NCBI GenBank assembly: GCA_037903475.1
Contig: JBAJFG010000096.1
Span: 682,001-746,000 of the forward strand
Direction: 5' to 3'
Origin: Ancylostoma caninum
Lineage: Eukaryota; Nematoda; Chromadorea; Rhabditida; Ancylostomatidae
DNA length: 64,000 bases
Shown here in pieces: positions 12,471 through 26,300 of this stretch (position 1 is the stretch's first letter; each line of letters starts with the position of its first letter). The notes under the pieces are model-generated. The model did no database searches. It saw only the letters and a list, made by a program, of their open reading frames with translations, and was not told the DNA's origin. The position numbers were made by a program, and so were the translations under genes.

Positions 12471-13507
12471 AGCCCCTTGGCGTAGGTGGCCTTCCGCGTA
12501 AAACTCCTTTAATCAAGTCATCCACTTGCCGGTCACCTGATTTTGTCATTCTCATCCAATTTAATCGCTTAATTGAAAACAATAGATCCGCAAGGAGCTG
12601 CATTACTATCTATTTGCCGAAGACGTCATCAGTGCTGTGATATTGGAGCGTGGGCCAAGATGAGGTCACATGCAATGGAGAAGGGCCTAATCCAAAGCCA
12701 GAGGGGGGGAGGAGCAGGTGGGGCCGGGACGGTGAATTTGTACTTTCTATTCTTATCTGAACACCTCACCACATCGAGCAATGTCTGTGACCAAATTTAC
12801 ATGTGTTTTTTCCCCTACCTATTGAACTGTAAGGGATTTTCGACTTTGTCCTTCTCTCACACCTTTTTTTTTTGATCATGAAATGACTCTCAGATATTGA
12901 GAGTCACTTGACTGGAAAATATTTGCACAAATGAGGAAAAATTCACATGGGATAATTGAAATTATTAATGTTCCGACTCTCGAACATTCTCTACCATTGC
13001 ATTGGTTCTCTTGTAAATGTAAACTAATAACTGGAGGACTAAGTAAACATATTCGCTGTTAGGAAATTTTTAGATTACATTTGAATTCCTATATTTTTGT
13101 TAGGACTCTTACGATGGTTTCAAAATGCGAATCCATTTCTACACCCTCATTATGTTATATTCGCCTGTATTTTTGTTGGAGTTTGAAAAGATATAACTTG
13201 TATTCAAAACGTTAAACATTATGGAACCCTTCCAATGACAGATCATTCAACATCTTGCGAAGGGGCCCTCGAAACTTACACACCTTCACCTTATGGGTTG
13301 CTCACGAGAAGTGAGACCTCTGATATTCTTTCCTTTTGACACACTGGAACGACATATTTAGAAGTAATAGCCAAGTATGTAATGCCTCATTTCTGTTTTT
13401 ACCACTTTGAAAAAATACTAGGGTGCGAAACTATAGAGGCGCGCTTTCGTGCAGAAAAAAAACTTCTTCTAAAAAACGATAGCAGAACGCCCCAATCAAA
13501 ATGGTGT

Positions 13508-13708
13508 AGCTGCGCTGTAGGTCGAAATAGGCGCTCACCTGAACCTCTACTTCTTTCATGGTTTTTCGATTTTTCACTTTACTATCAACTACCCTTTCTC
13601 ATCCTCCATACAGGAAATGAGGTTCCTCCTTCAGAGGTAGCTGCGCTGCAGATCGAAACAGGTGCTCACCCGAACCCCTACTTCTTTCACGGTTTTTCGA
13701 TTTTTTCT
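13508..13708 (+). repeat. Direct duplication, 68-bp unit
   Basis: TAGCTGCGCTGTAGGTCGAA at about 13507 and TAGCTGCGCTGCAGATCGAA at about 13639 start two copies that run through TTCTTTCA(T/C)GGTTTTTCGA with about seven differences. Spacing is about 132 bases. The 118-codon ORF across it (13382-13738) shows the same repeat in protein form and has no other support. Confidence 0.7.
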
Positions 13709-14157
13709 TCGCGAGGAAAGCTCCCTGGCCAGAATTAATGGTGGTCTGATGGTGGCTAGACTTGGCTACGTGGCCCCTGAGGCAAGTCTTCCCACCTTGT
13801 TTCTCCGATTTTTTTGTTGGGGATTTTTTCTCACTTTCTGTTGGGTCTGTTCGTGAATATTTTCTATTAGTGATTGTTTTGACAAGTTGCTGTTGAAGTG
13901 GCCGGCGTACGTGGTCCAAATGTTAAGGGTATAGATCTGCTGTAATCGAAGGTACGGAATTCTGCCCTTCCCGTCAACCCGCTCCTCTCATATTTCACCA
14001 TGAAGACAGCGTCTTCTTTCAATAAATGGGGAACCATGTCTGGAGCCGAGTGGCGTTGTTGTCCTTCGCTGCACAGCAGCGATTTTTTGAAAATACTTTC
14101 GTAATACGCCCCGCTCTTAATCGGTACTGTGTAAAACTGTTCGACGGAACTTGTTAT

Positions 14158-14535
14158 TTATTTATTTATTACGCCAAAGGCGCGCATGCATTTCAATTAA
14201 ACGAAAGACACTAGAACTAAGTAAAAGAAAAGACCATAGGCAGATGATCACTAAAAATACGGCAAACATTAAAAAAAGTCAAACATGAAACGGCAGACAC
14301 GGATAAGGCCCGCTAAAGTGAGTTGTAGTGCAACAGCTTTTTTTGAATAGATATAGGAAAGACTCTGGAAGGCAATGGCAGACGCTGTAGCACATAGACG
14401 CTCGCAGATGAGAAAAAAATTCCGAGGGTAGTGCTGGGAGTAGCTGAAAAGTCCTTTATGCCAACACTCACATCTATCAGCAAGATGTCCTCATCCATAG
14501 AAGGGTCATAGGAGCAACACCGGAATTTCAACAAA
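14158..14535. repeat. Dispersed repeat shared with 57920-58256
   Basis: Both regions start with TTATTTATTTAT and end with (C/A)ACATC(T/A)ATCA.(C/T)AAGATG(T/C)CC(T/C)CATCC, with weaker matches between. The minus ORF at 14313-14561 lies in it and is probably not a gene. Confidence 0.4.
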
Positions 14536-16330
14536 CGGGTATACTGGTTAACCCCGCTCATCCGATGTGCCGAGTATTCAATGTATTACAGGAAGAATTT
14601 GTTTAATGGCGACTTCCACCACAACTGCGTGATTTCAGTTGACACTCTCAAATTTTTCAAAAAATCGAATGCTGAACTTTTTCAATAGGTTCATGTACCT
14701 AAAGGTGCGCAAAGAATTGGTCCTTAGATGCACTAGAGAGTTGAGCTTATGTCTTCAATCTTCCTCTGATAGAGATGAAAAGCTGTGCGCGCATTCATAG
14801 TAGTTTTACACCCTAATAGCTCCTGCACTCCAAGAACTGGCTCTTTCTCTCTGGATGGATTATCCTTGGTGACTCTCTACATGGATTGTGCCGGTGTTCC
14901 AGAACGGACATGTAATTCTTTCTCAGAACTCCATGCAGAGCGACTCTGCCCCATCAACATCCTGACAGGCATTACTTCCACTGTGATGAGTAATTGACCT
15001 AAGCTAATGTATCCTAAGAAGCAAGCGAGTTCACCACAGATAGGCTCTTTGATTTACTGGTACGAAAAAGCTTCGTGGAATATGTAAGAGAGTTCGAAGA
15101 CGTGTTTTCCATTGCCGTTGAGATCTCTTGACCTTTCTTGAGTTTGAGTGTTGTTTTCGGCGTTACGTAGTCTTGGTATTCTGACTAGGGTCCAAGACTC
15201 CTCCAACTTTTGGATGTTCCTTTGTCACTCGTTATCTCACTTGCTTTTCCTAATTAGGGAAGATATTCATGAACACGTGCATCTTGTCGTTAGATTATTA
15301 GCCTTGCTTTTTATGTTTTTAGAGGTCTCCAAACGTTGTTCCCTTGTTTTTTCCCTTCTGAGCTTTTAGCAAAGGGTTTTTGGGTGTCTCCCATTCGAAA
15401 TTCTTTTCTTTACCTCTGAGAAATCCATCAAGAATTTGTTTTCCATCCTGCTACCGTACATAGATGCGGAGTTTAGTTATGCATTATACTATGCATAATT
15501 CACCTAATTGTTCATTAATTGGCTAAACTATAGAGTTTTTTTTTGTTATAATACTTCCCAAAACATGAACTCACACCAATGTGTCTGGAATATCCTACGA
15601 TGAGAATGCAAGAAAAAGCCTTATTTTCTTCACAATTCTAGAAAGAGGAACGGATTAACATAATCTTAAGGACTCCAAGGGCATGGACTATTCCTCATAC
15701 TTAATTTTTACTGAAACGGTCTAAATTCATGAGAGCTGAGAAAATCCCACACGGTCCAGAGCTGTAAATTTTAATAGATTATTTTCATTTAATTGAAGAA
15801 CCCGTTTTCTTCATCGGGCCTCTCCTTTGACAAGTAAAATTGCGACGGCAACATTTTGCATCTTGTATGGACTTCTAGAGCTTGTTGAGCTAGTGCTTTC
15901 AAATGTCGGTAACGCATCACTTCAGAGCATCACCTACTTTTGCTGCAAGTCAGAAGTTCGAATGTTTAATGAACTAGAGACCTGACAACTTCTGCGACGG
16001 CTTCAACAGCTGTTCGTTACTAGAACTCATTTCGAGCCATTGAAAACTATTTCGCGGACGGAAATTTCCGGAGCTCTTCGTTAGCGTCTCGTTATTGAGG
16101 AGTGTGAGACTGAAGACAGGGAGTTTTTCTCAGGAAAGTGCAACTGCTGCTGGCTATCAAATAAATTCCCACTTCTGTGGATCGATAAACCTCCATTTTG
16201 GAAGTAAATAATCGACCTCTATAAGGCACAACGTTGACTGTAACCAAGTTTTAAGTAGGTTTATACATAAATACAATACATAATATTTTTGCATCAGTCA
16301 ATCAATTGAATAACTTTCAGCCCTCAAGTA

Positions 16331-16524
16331 TTAGGCTGGCCCGGAAGACTCCCATGAAATTTCACAGTTTTTTCTTTTTCGAAGTACCATAATTCTGCCA
16401 GTTTGTATAGTTGAGAAGTAGCAGAATATTCTTTCACAGTCTATTGCCAAGCAATTTCAATTCAAGACTCAGAAATTTTGGTTGAAAAAGTGAATTTTAG
16501 TGCAAGACTTTCGGACCAACCTAA
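16331..16524. mobile_element. Mariner-derived MITE (194 bp)
   Basis: TTAGGCTGGCCCGGAAG at the left is the inverse of CTTTCGGACCAACCTAA at the right with a few mismatches. TA precedes the left end. The 160-base interior is AT-rich and non-coding. The size and ends fit an internally deleted mariner. Confidence 0.65.
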
Positions 16525-17267
16525 TGATTCAGATCATCAAAAAAAAAAAACGGTGTGAAGACATATTTCAGGGTAAACAAATATGTCGGCAAGTAACCTT
16601 AATTCAATCACCCGCTTTTTACTCACGTTCTCTTCCTCTTTTTTTATTCATCTAGTTACTCAATTCTTTCTTGGATAGTGTTGATCTCTTATGCAAATTC
16701 ATCTGAACACAGACTCTTCCCTCATTTTCAAGTCTGAGGACCTTCCTAATGTATGTAGTAGTTGTTTTGTTTTGTTTTCATTCTCATTGCTGAGAACTGA
16801 GAATTCTGTTTATTGTATGGAAGGAAACGACCAAAGGTATCGTAATTCTTTCATACATTTGCTACATTTGCAGATTTCTAGTCTTCTCATACATTTTCAG
16901 TCTCCTCATACATTGCTTCCTTGCAGCATCCAATTGTTTTCGTGTTGCCAGAAGCTACTCTTGGGGAATGAGAGATCGATTTTTTTACTGTTTTTTTTTT
17001 TCAGTCAGCTATCGTTCCATAATTTTTCGGTATCATGTTTTATTGATTCCTTCTTTCGCCTTTAGATTTTTTTGATTTCTTCTGTTTTCCGTTCCACTTT
17101 GGCATCAAAACTGCTTAGAACGAACCCTTACAAGAAGATTTTTTCAGCACTCTCGGCATATACTAAACTATACTCTCTAGCTATCTTACATTAGTAAAAC
17201 AAAGTAACAACATTGTATTAAATTTCAAAAAGAAAGCAAGACATGAAGAATAGAACAGGATCCACTT

Positions 17268-19155
17268 AGGCACTTTCAGCGACGATCCGCGTGCCAATCT
17301 TTGGTTGCGGACGGGCCGCGGACCAATCCGCTGAGTGGACGATCCGCGCACCTTAATTTTTGCGTCAGATATGAAACATTAGCGACGAGAGGTTGCACGA
17401 TTTTCTCCACTTGAACCCAAATTACCGCTTGTTCGTTGGCATTGACCATTTTCACTGTTTTTGTTTTATTTTTCATGGTTCTGAGTGCTACCTTGGTACT
17501 GTCTTTTTCATGAATCTTGCCACTTTGCCGTTCGCCAAGATGAGGTAAGTCTTGCCACGTTTTTATAGGCAAGACTTTTTTGGCGCGCTTCCAGCTATCG
17601 ATCGTCGATTGATAGCGCCAAGTTCCATAATTTGACGTGTGATAAGGTGCGTGTTGTGTAATTAAACAAAACACATTGAATTGCTCTGATTTTTGTAACA
17701 GACAGTACGTTGCAAAGTGTAAAGCGTTATCCATGTTTGTGGACAAAAAGTTGTCACGCTTTTCCGAAACCCCACGAAGTTCTCACTTGTCTCGATGCTG
17801 CGGAAATGGAAATGTAGTTTGTTCGCATTGCAATCGCGATGGCAAGACCAGGAAAATTGTCTGCGCACGAGGAATTCTCCTCTCTGTCCTTTTTTGCTTT
17901 TTATATTGACGCAACTGTTCCGCGCGGCAAGCATGGATAACGCTGAAGCGTCTTTCTGATTTTTTGTCTCCGCGAAGATCAGATGCAGAAAGACTGCAAA
18001 CATATATTTTCGTTTCGAATGTCTCATTTTTATTCGTTTGAGAGGATATATTCTGTGATATGACTCAGATTCAATTTGAAGTGTTTTAGGTCCGACAAAG
18101 CCTCCCAGTCAGCAAATGAGATGTTCACAGTAAACGATGGCAAGAGAAAACAGACTCCCGTTCTTTTATCAGTTAAAAACCTGGTAATTTTCCAGTATCT
18201 TCGAATTCTGGAAAGTCGTACTCCGAAAACTCGTAGCTGCTCGCCCGTGAAAACAAAAACTTACATCTGCCGTTAAAGACTATGCTAAAGGAGGTCACAG
18301 CTAAAGCAGTTGCGCAATATGTGGCCGAATTAAGAGATTGTACAGGTGACGTTAGCGTTTCCAGATGAACTCTTCTTCCATTTTCCCTGCTAATAGGACT
18401 GGTCTGTTTTCTGAAGCACTAGAGCATTTTGTAGTTTCAGGTCATTAGTTGGAGTCTTTTCGTCAATGAGGAGGGTAGTCCTCTGTGATTGATTCTACTA
18501 CTCACATACTTCCTAAGATCTACAGTAGCTTTTTCAGCGCTACTGTACTTTTTCAGCGCTATTCGAACGTTTAAGCTAGAGATCTTCACAAGACGAGAGC
18601 TGGTAACCTCCAGGAACTGCTCAGAAGAAGTTCAGCATAGTATTTTGGAAGACATCCGTCTTCCTCTTCTGGCAGAAGACATGAAGACATGGGACTTATT
18701 CCATTGCTATTTTATTGACGAACATCGTGAACATAACTCATAAGTTCTCGTTGGTTTGCTTTCATTCAACAAGCAATACTCTGCTGGTTTAATGGTTTTA
18801 TGTGTGATGCACAATATCCTATTATTTCCGTTGTTATTGCCATTTAAAGCTAAACTTTCATATTATTTGTGTTAGCGCGAAGGTAAAAGTAATAAAAATA
18901 TGCAAAAGTAGTAGTGGTGAATACGATGTCATTACTTGTTGTGGATACCAATAGTTTACATTAGTATGGAAGCCGATGGAGAAGCGAGCTACTTGCTGCT
19001 GAACGAGAGAGCGCGCGACTGGTCCGGAAGTGGGTCCGCGACTGGTCCGCTGACAAGAATTAACGGACGGCCTGCGCACCCAAGTCCTGCCGAATTCTCA
19101 ACCGTTACGCGGGCCGTCCTCTACTCGGTGCGCGCGCCGTCCGCTGAAAGTGCCT
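17268..19155. mobile_element. Inverted-repeat DNA element (1.9 kb) with possible coding remnants
   Basis: AGGCACTTTCAGCG at 17268 is inverted at 19142-19155 (CGCTGAAAGTGCCT). Subterminal blocks on both sides repeat GGTCCGCG/GGACGGCC-like motifs. Flanks share CACTT, perhaps the rest of an 8-bp target duplication, which would suit a hAT-type element. Plus-strand frames at about 18078-18276, 18250-18380 and 18570-18743 look protein-like but are frameshifted relative to each other, and no transposase motif is identified. The GC-rich left end is why a 156-codon minus ORF (17276-17746) appears. Confidence 0.5.
17733..17939. mobile_element. Diverged copy of the 36-bp-TIR MITE
   Basis: The ends TTATCCATGTTTGTGG and GGCAAGCATGGATAA echo the terminal repeat of the element at 5980-6200. 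The interior aligns with that element reversed, for example the CCACGAAGTTCTC and GGAAATG..GTTTGTTCGC blocks. The copy lies inside the larger inverted-repeat element at 17268-19155. Confidence 0.6.
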
Positions 19156-21230
19156 GAGCACTTATCGAGTTGGTGACATTCTCACAGCATATTCTCGAAA
19201 GGCCGAGGTTTTAAGCCTTTCCAGAATCTGCTGTAATAATGCCATCATCATAAGGTTTTGGAGAAGTTCTATCTATTCAATGATGAAGTGTGAGTCCTGA
19301 CAATTATCATACCACCCTGCAGAACTACAGAATCGAGCAAGAGGGTTGCAGGTTCTGATCTTTCGTCAATAATTTCTGATGGAATAGAGTTTACAAATCA
19401 AACTTCTAGCAGATTTGCAAGTGCTCAAGCCACGTGTAGGTAAGTTGGTGCTTTTCTTTTCCGCTGATTGTTTGAAAAAAAAAGGTCATCCACTAAGGTT
19501 GAAATGAGTGAATTGTATTATAATAAAAATAATTTATTACGCTACTTAAGGTGGACGTGAAGAAAGACAGTGGTCTGATCAAGTACAACATACATTCATA
19601 CATTCTACGACATTATTATACCAATATGGACAAGCAATTCTCTTATCTCACTAGTAGCTCAATAGTCTTCCACATATCTAACGCTTGAAAAAAGAACTTT
19701 CGAAAGGTGGCAACAAATCCATACTTCAAAGATACTAAGATAGCAGATCCTGCTCGGCTTGCAAAACATACACGCCTGAGAGTTGTTCTTGGACTTGCAT
19801 AGAACATTTTCTCCGAGGCACCTCTTGTTTCCGACGGTATTATACTGTAGAACCTAGAACACTATTCTCTGGAAAAAAAATCTTATAAAACTATTCTCCA
19901 GGAAAGGATCACTTACTTTTACCCATTATGCTTACTCGAGCTCATTTCGCTCTTGGTTTTCTCAAGGTCTTCTACCATTTTAGCTCGCCCTCTATTCTGA
20001 TTCGAGTTCAGTGCTGCTACTGGTATGACTGCAACTCTGAAGGGCAATTTATACTAGACGCGTGAGCTTGACACGCGTGCGTCATCGCTGACGCAGTTCA
20101 GACGCACGCATTTCAGGCCTCGTGGCAGTCGGTATCATGAATGATACTGGCCAATAGCACGAATTTCTCCTTGCTCTGCACTCGCGCTTCATTGAGCACC
20201 TTGAATTGCATAATCGTTTCATTAATTCAACCTGAATCATTGAACTCAAACAGAATCTGCTTGTTTTAGCAATACCTATCTACGTACCTACTAGAATAGC
20301 AAGATAATGGTGCTATTCCATTCTTATCTTGTGGCACTCAATGAATTGTTAATACTGATTTCTACTGAAACTAGAACAAAGCCATTGTTCTCAACCTCTA
20401 TCTCTTGAACTTAGTAGCAGATGTACATATGTACATATGTACGCTGAAGAGGTTCACATTCCATCTTGCTCACTGGCCATCGTCGTACTCGGAGACACCC
20501 GTCGATCTCCCCTCCATTTCATCAGAATTGTCGCTTTGGCTCGCTATCACTTCACACCTACATAGCGCTCCTTTTTGATCTCAATTTCATCTTAGTTCCG
20601 ATTCATGCAAGCTGAAATGCCATGTAAGAGGAAACTCTCTTTTGTTATACATCTCATAAGGAGCCGTCATACTCTCTGCTTCAAAACTTTCGTTTAATCG
20701 GCCCGCTTCCAAACTTGTACGAGCTTCAAGGAATAAATGAGAAAGGAAACCTAATCAAGTTCTTTAGTAGTTAAGCGGTCACTATTTTCCCCGAATATCT
20801 GCCGAAATCCAAAACGATTTCAAGGGTTACAGCTGGCAGCACTCTTTTAAAATTCCTGCAGCCTCCTTCTCCTAAGATTTCATTCTTTTTTCGATTTCTC
20901 ACATTTCCCTGACATTCCTTATTCACTCCTTATGAATAATTCAACAAGTTTTTGAGCAACTTTTCGGTCTTGTGGCTAAAAGTTCCTTCTTCCAATGAAC
21001 GCTCGCAAATTACATAAACTGCACTTTCATAGGCGAATACCTTATGGGCTGCCAGTCCCATAACTTCCATAATTTCAGCGTTCATCATTCACGTTCAGCC
21101 TATGGGGCCGAACGCGCACTGTTTCGAGCCTCTTTTCCTTAAACTCCACCACACCATTCCTATATAGTCCCCTGTTCTGTCCTCCTGCTGCCTCGTATTC
21201 TACATATTAATACCAAGCAATCCCTACGAC
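19156..21230. other. One possible exon, otherwise nothing recognised
   Basis: A Ser/Thr-rich open stretch at 19315-19438 lies between a CCACCCTGCAG acceptor and a perfect GTAAGT donor, but no partner exon was found. A TACATATGTACATATGTA palindrome lies at about 20427. Confidence 0.35.
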
Positions 21231-22080
21231 ACTTTTTTTCTTCAAACATCTGGGTTAGGATTCATGAACGCGTAACGAAGCAAAACCAGGCTAGCAAAAC
21301 AATTTTCGCGTCCTGCGTGTCTTATCATTACCTGGTCTATTTAAGCATCATTGGTTATCTTTTCATGAATCCCCTGTGCGACGCGCGTAGCGTCAAATTC
21401 AAACGATAGAAAGAATCTGTAAACGAGGTGATGAAAAAAAGGAGCTCGGAAACATGGAACACCGTTCAAATCCGACGGATGCTCAAGGGCAGAGTTCGCT
21501 TTCGGGAATACTTTTCAATATTCGAGTTTCGAGTTTTTGGCAACCCTCGAATTTTTGAGTATTCCAATGAATAATTGGATTTTGTGCGATTCCGTCGAAA
21601 CTCTAGTCTAGAGTACTCATCGCCAGATGTTTTCGATTCGAGCATCGATTTACTGTTCGATTCTTTCTTTCTTCGTTTTTTTTCTTCGTTTTCGATTCTT
21701 ATCGATTTTTCTTGATTTTGCTCCAGTTCAGGTCGACATGTGCCTATTGGGGATATCAACCACGTGATCACGAATCTGACAACCATTTCGCACGACAATT
21801 ATTGATTTAATGATGCTACTGACTTTTTTCGTGTATTTCGCCCCGGCTTTGATGGAAAGACATACAGGAAATCCCATTCCAAGCGGTCGCAGACGAGAAC
21901 CGCACCGCGGTCCCAACCCTTGTCTACGTTTGTTTGCAGTTTCCTCTACATAGGGGTTGTCTAGCATACCGAACGTGAACAAAAGCCTGAGCAGAGCGAA
22001 ATTTTGAAAATACATCGACAAAATCAATGAATCAATACCTGGCTACGAAATGTCCCTTTGTCATGCCGACTACATTTAAA
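21231..22080. repeat. Dispersed repeat family, long copy
   Basis: Blocks CTACGACACTTTTTTT, TCAAATTCAAACGATA and GATCACGAATCTGACAACCA recur in the same order at 32137-32590. GGATTCATGAACGCGTAACG recurs at about 50932. A stretch near 21520-21700 is rich in TTCGAG and TTCGATT. No gene is recognised; minus ORFs here reflect purine-rich sequence. Confidence 0.55.
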
Positions 22081-23347
22081 TGAGAGTACTGCTTGCAAAA
22101 ATTTCTGGCGAAGAATTCTTGATTCTGTCGTAATAGGAGCGAAGTATTTACAGTGCTCCTTTGTTTCTTAGCAGACTATTTTCTCAAATAGTTCTTGTCA
22201 AGAAGACCTTTTTCAAAGTGTGTGTACGTGGACACATGTCAAGTACTTTTCACTGCTTATTCTATTCATTTGTTCGCTAATATCGCGACATACATGATCT
22301 TGGTTGTATTTGACTGCATGAATGTGTCTAATTGAAGCCGTTCCCCGAGGCGACCTCTCCTTTTGTGATAGTTCACGATGCGTGCAAAGTCGTAATAGCT
22401 CGAGTTGCACCAGAGAGTGACATCTCCTAGAGTCGCTTGACACGCCTAACTAGTATCTTTCATTACAACCACCATTCTTCATTCACCTTACATATGCACC
22501 TTCTTCCCAACTCACAAGGCAAGTATACTTAGGAGGTTCAGTCATTCATAACGGGATTGACACTATTATTGTGCAGTACGTGACTTGCAATTCGTTTTGT
22601 TGCAAGATCGTGCCTTTTCTGGAGTTTACTTATTTATTCTATACTTTTTTTTATTTTTGGAACAGTCCTGGTCTCTTCAACATTTCCTAGTATAGTTAAA
22701 ACCTCCCTCTTTCTGAAAAAAAGAAGATATGCTTGAATTCGTTTCGAGACCTTCTTGATCAGGCAATTTAGCTGTGAAAATGAAGTATTTCTACGAGTGC
22801 TACATAATCTATACACCATATACACATATTTTATGCAACTTCTGAGTAGTCCACGCGCTGATGGACAGGAGCAGTACATCCATACAAATGCCTCAGATGA
22901 CGCTTCCTCTGAATTCTAAAAATTGAGCACTTTTCGACGAACTATGCATAATCGTTGTTCTCGAGATAGTTCAGGAACTAATACCCCTTGAAAAGATAAG
23001 TGATTTTGCGTTGTTGAAGCAGCATAACATTTGACGTTTTATGGCAATTTATGTATGGAGTTTGTCAGGTGTTCGGGAAGGAGAATGAGAACAATGTTGG
23101 TTAATTCGTTTCCTCTTCTTGAATTACAGTGACATTGTGCTAACCTTCTACAGATTTCCACAGTATAATTCCAACTGTTTCGCTGATTTCCCTAGATTAC
23201 TCTGTTTTGATGGATTTTATAATATTTTGGCTCGGCACCAGGCACCAGTTTTTTGTACTGTGTCTAGCATCTTCAGCGTTAGAATTTGCGAAAGACGTTT
23301 TGATAGAATTTAAGGAATAACATTGAGCATATAATCTCTATTTTCAG
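22081..23347. other. Upstream region of the receptor gene
   Basis: There are acceptor-like sites at 23089 (TGAATTACAG) and 23276 (CATCTTCAG) that could bound 5' untranslated exons. The minus ORF 22634-22879 has two internal acceptor-like sites but no recognised product. No promoter motif can be named. Confidence 0.35.
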
Positions 23348-26300
23348 ATGAACGTCACAGAGATAGAAGAATCACAACCGGATGAGTACGTGTACATTCT
23401 TCCACTAATTGTCATCCTCGGTCTCAGCGGAAATATCATCAGTCTCGTCACAATATTTCACTCGAGGCTACGACACGTAAGTCAACAAGATATACCTCTC
23501 TCTCCGTATAAATGTAACTATCTCAGATATATCTGTCTAAAACTCAAGTAATGAATTCTGTCATTATGTTACTATGTGCACTTGTTTCTTCATTTTATTC
23601 AGTAGAGATGCAGCACGAACTTTCTGGAAAATTGTATCATTCTGGGAAAAATAAACGGAGTGAGTTAGGCTCGCTGCACGCTGCACCCCTTATATGAAAA
23701 ATATTATATTTTCTATAGCGTCTACATTTCCTTTTCTCCACACAAGAATTAACGACACGGCTGACTGCTAGATGGGGTTTCTAAGCCTGTATGCATTCGT
23801 TGACATTACCCACGGTAGACGTGTTGACGGCCATGTCTGTCGAATATGGCAAACAGTAGTAAATATAGATCTAAGGATCTAAGGATCTCTAAGGATTTGA
23901 AGGGGAATGTGGAAAGTGAAGTGAATGGCGAATGCTTCAGACTCTATAATTCAGCAGTTTTCAAAATATTGGAGGAATAAGTTACCTCTGGACACAAAAT
24001 ATTAAATATTCACCTCCAATTTTTTTTCTTCACGATGCGCGAGCGGTTATGCTGTTTTTAAAAACTTTCTGCACTCTGAGCGTATTAATCCAGATCTAAG
24101 AACATTACTTCATTTATAAAAGTTATTCTTCAGAATGCATAATTGAGGAACTTAATAAAATTCATTCTCCATGAACGCAATTCTTCAAGTATTTTATTTC
24201 GCAAAAAAACATTCTGGTGAAATACCATGAAATAAAATCTTTTAAGGTGAACGCCAACGTTTATCTGATCGTGCTCACTAGTGCAGATAGTGTGTTCTTG
24301 TTTGGAATTCTACTAGTTTGCTTCAAGGTGAGTCCTGCTTGAGCACCGTTCTCTGGAACTGTCTTCGGTCCAGTCTACCGTCCTGCTTCGGTTCAACGGA
24401 GGGACCTCTTGTCTCGCTTTTGCCGCACATCATTCCGTTCAATTGTGCTGAAGCTCCCATGTCGTTTCAGGTGGATTTCATTGCATTTGAGTACTGCGTC
24501 GGTTTGGAGTATGTGCTGATGACGGCCTCTTACATCAGCAGTTGGTCAACGGCAGCGTTGACTATCGAGCGGTACCTGGCCATCGCTCATCCACTTAGAC
24601 ACGTCAGGGTAAGTTAGTAGGTGCCTCTCTGCATACTTTTCCAGAAACGGCATGCATCACTAAGACTATCCGGGGTAGACGTGTTCACAGTCCACAAATT
24701 TACCCACCGTTAACATAGGCGTCAAAACATCTACCTAGAGTATTCCTAATTATGCGTCCAGGCCCAGTAACATCGAGTAAATAGAATGCGAATCTATTCG
24801 TTCTGCTTCTAGTACGGACACGTCGATCGTGTGCGTATGATTGCCTACTGGGTGCCGATACCATTCGTTCTGCAGCTTTTCCAATTTATCTCACTGAAAC
24901 CCGTCGATGGTGAGGATAGAAAGTGTGCGTTGAAGGAAGCGAACTACCAGGTGCCGACACTCTTCAGTAATTCGTACCAATTCTTTCGATGCAACAAGCA
25001 TTCCTTTAGATTATTGCTCAAGCAGTTGACACGGTTCTTTGTTACCTCTTACCTTGTCTGACTATAGTGATTTTGAACATCTTGGTGGCTTTAAAAATTA
25101 GGAAGTCAGCGTTTCTTGATGGCAGCAAGCAGCAAAATTCACGACGACAAGGAGGTGAGTTAATTCTTCTTTTGAAACTTCGAAATAACAGCTATTTCAT
25201 TATTTGAGTATAAACGCGTGTAGCTTTTCAGAATTTCTTTCATAAGCCATCGCGTGCCCATATTCTGAAACACTCTCGCTGATTACGTTTAATTTCAAGG
25301 GTTTGAACTACATTTGTGACCAAATGGGTGTGCGCGAAGAAATTTTCGAACATCCGAGCAGTTCGCTTATTCGCTAAGATGCTTTTTCGGATCCCGACTG
25401 TTTCCAACAGAACTCGCATGAAAGACCTGCGTACCGTAACAATGACTGCTGAGAAGCTTTTAGGAGAATGCCAAGTCCGCCCACGTCAAGAATGGGTTGC
25501 TGAATTTTTGAAATAAATTTGTCGAACAAGAATTTTGTGCCAGTTTATGCTTAGTTAATCGTTTTTATTACTGTTACTTTTTAGGTACTCAATTTTTATT
25601 ATTTATTCTTGAAATTCATGTTTGTAGTATTTTTGTAAACAATTCAATCCGAAAGCGGTGGAAGCGCCACTTTCTCACCCATCTCCCTACCTTTTTTTGC
25701 ACATCATAACGAAATAGACACATATCTTTTCCCATATGATTCACAATTCTTCAGCCTCCTCTTTTTTACTCAATCAGACGATTACGTGTTTTTGTCCCGC
25801 TAATTCGTTTTACTTTTTATTTTATATTTGGCACGCTACTATAGTGTGCGCGTGATAAACAAATAAACATTCCAAGCATTCCTAATTTTTGTCCGTTCGT
25901 ACAGCTGTATTTTTGAAACTTTAGCTTTTCCTTCATCTGCTCTGATTTGCGGGATGCAAAATTTTTGATGACTTCATCTGTAGCGGCGAAAATAGATGCA
26001 CTTACATGGATTTTGTCGTTACCCATCCTAAAATCCAAGAACAGAACGTTAAAGGCACAGTTCCACTTCTCATCTTTGATTATGAGTTATCAACCGATTC
26101 TAGGCCTGCTCGACATGCTGATTTGAATGATATAGTTAAATTGGATCAAAATAACCCAAGTAACCTTCAAAATGAGTCCAACCAGCTGTGGTTCGTTACA
26201 GTAGTTCTTGCTAAGGTACGTAGTGAACGCGGATTGATCTCCCACGAGTGCATCGTCTTTGCTCGCTGAAAAATAGTGACTTGGAAGATTGAAAATCGTT

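Larger units (their letters stand above)
12471..16330. other. No supported gene; repeats only
   Basis: The span holds the 13.5-kb duplication, the 14.2-kb dispersed repeat and a small hairpin at 12886-12908 (TGACTCTCA, GATAT, TGAGAGTCA). ORFs here are short and lack splice support. Confidence 0.45.

Noticed and set aside
16691..17065. 124-codon Ser/Phe-rich ORF
   Set aside because: Translation of a T-rich tract. No start context or domain.
17276..17746. A 156-codon minus ORF
   Set aside because: It begins and ends in the GC-rich inverted end of a DNA element and crosses the nested MITE. Its composition explains the open frame.
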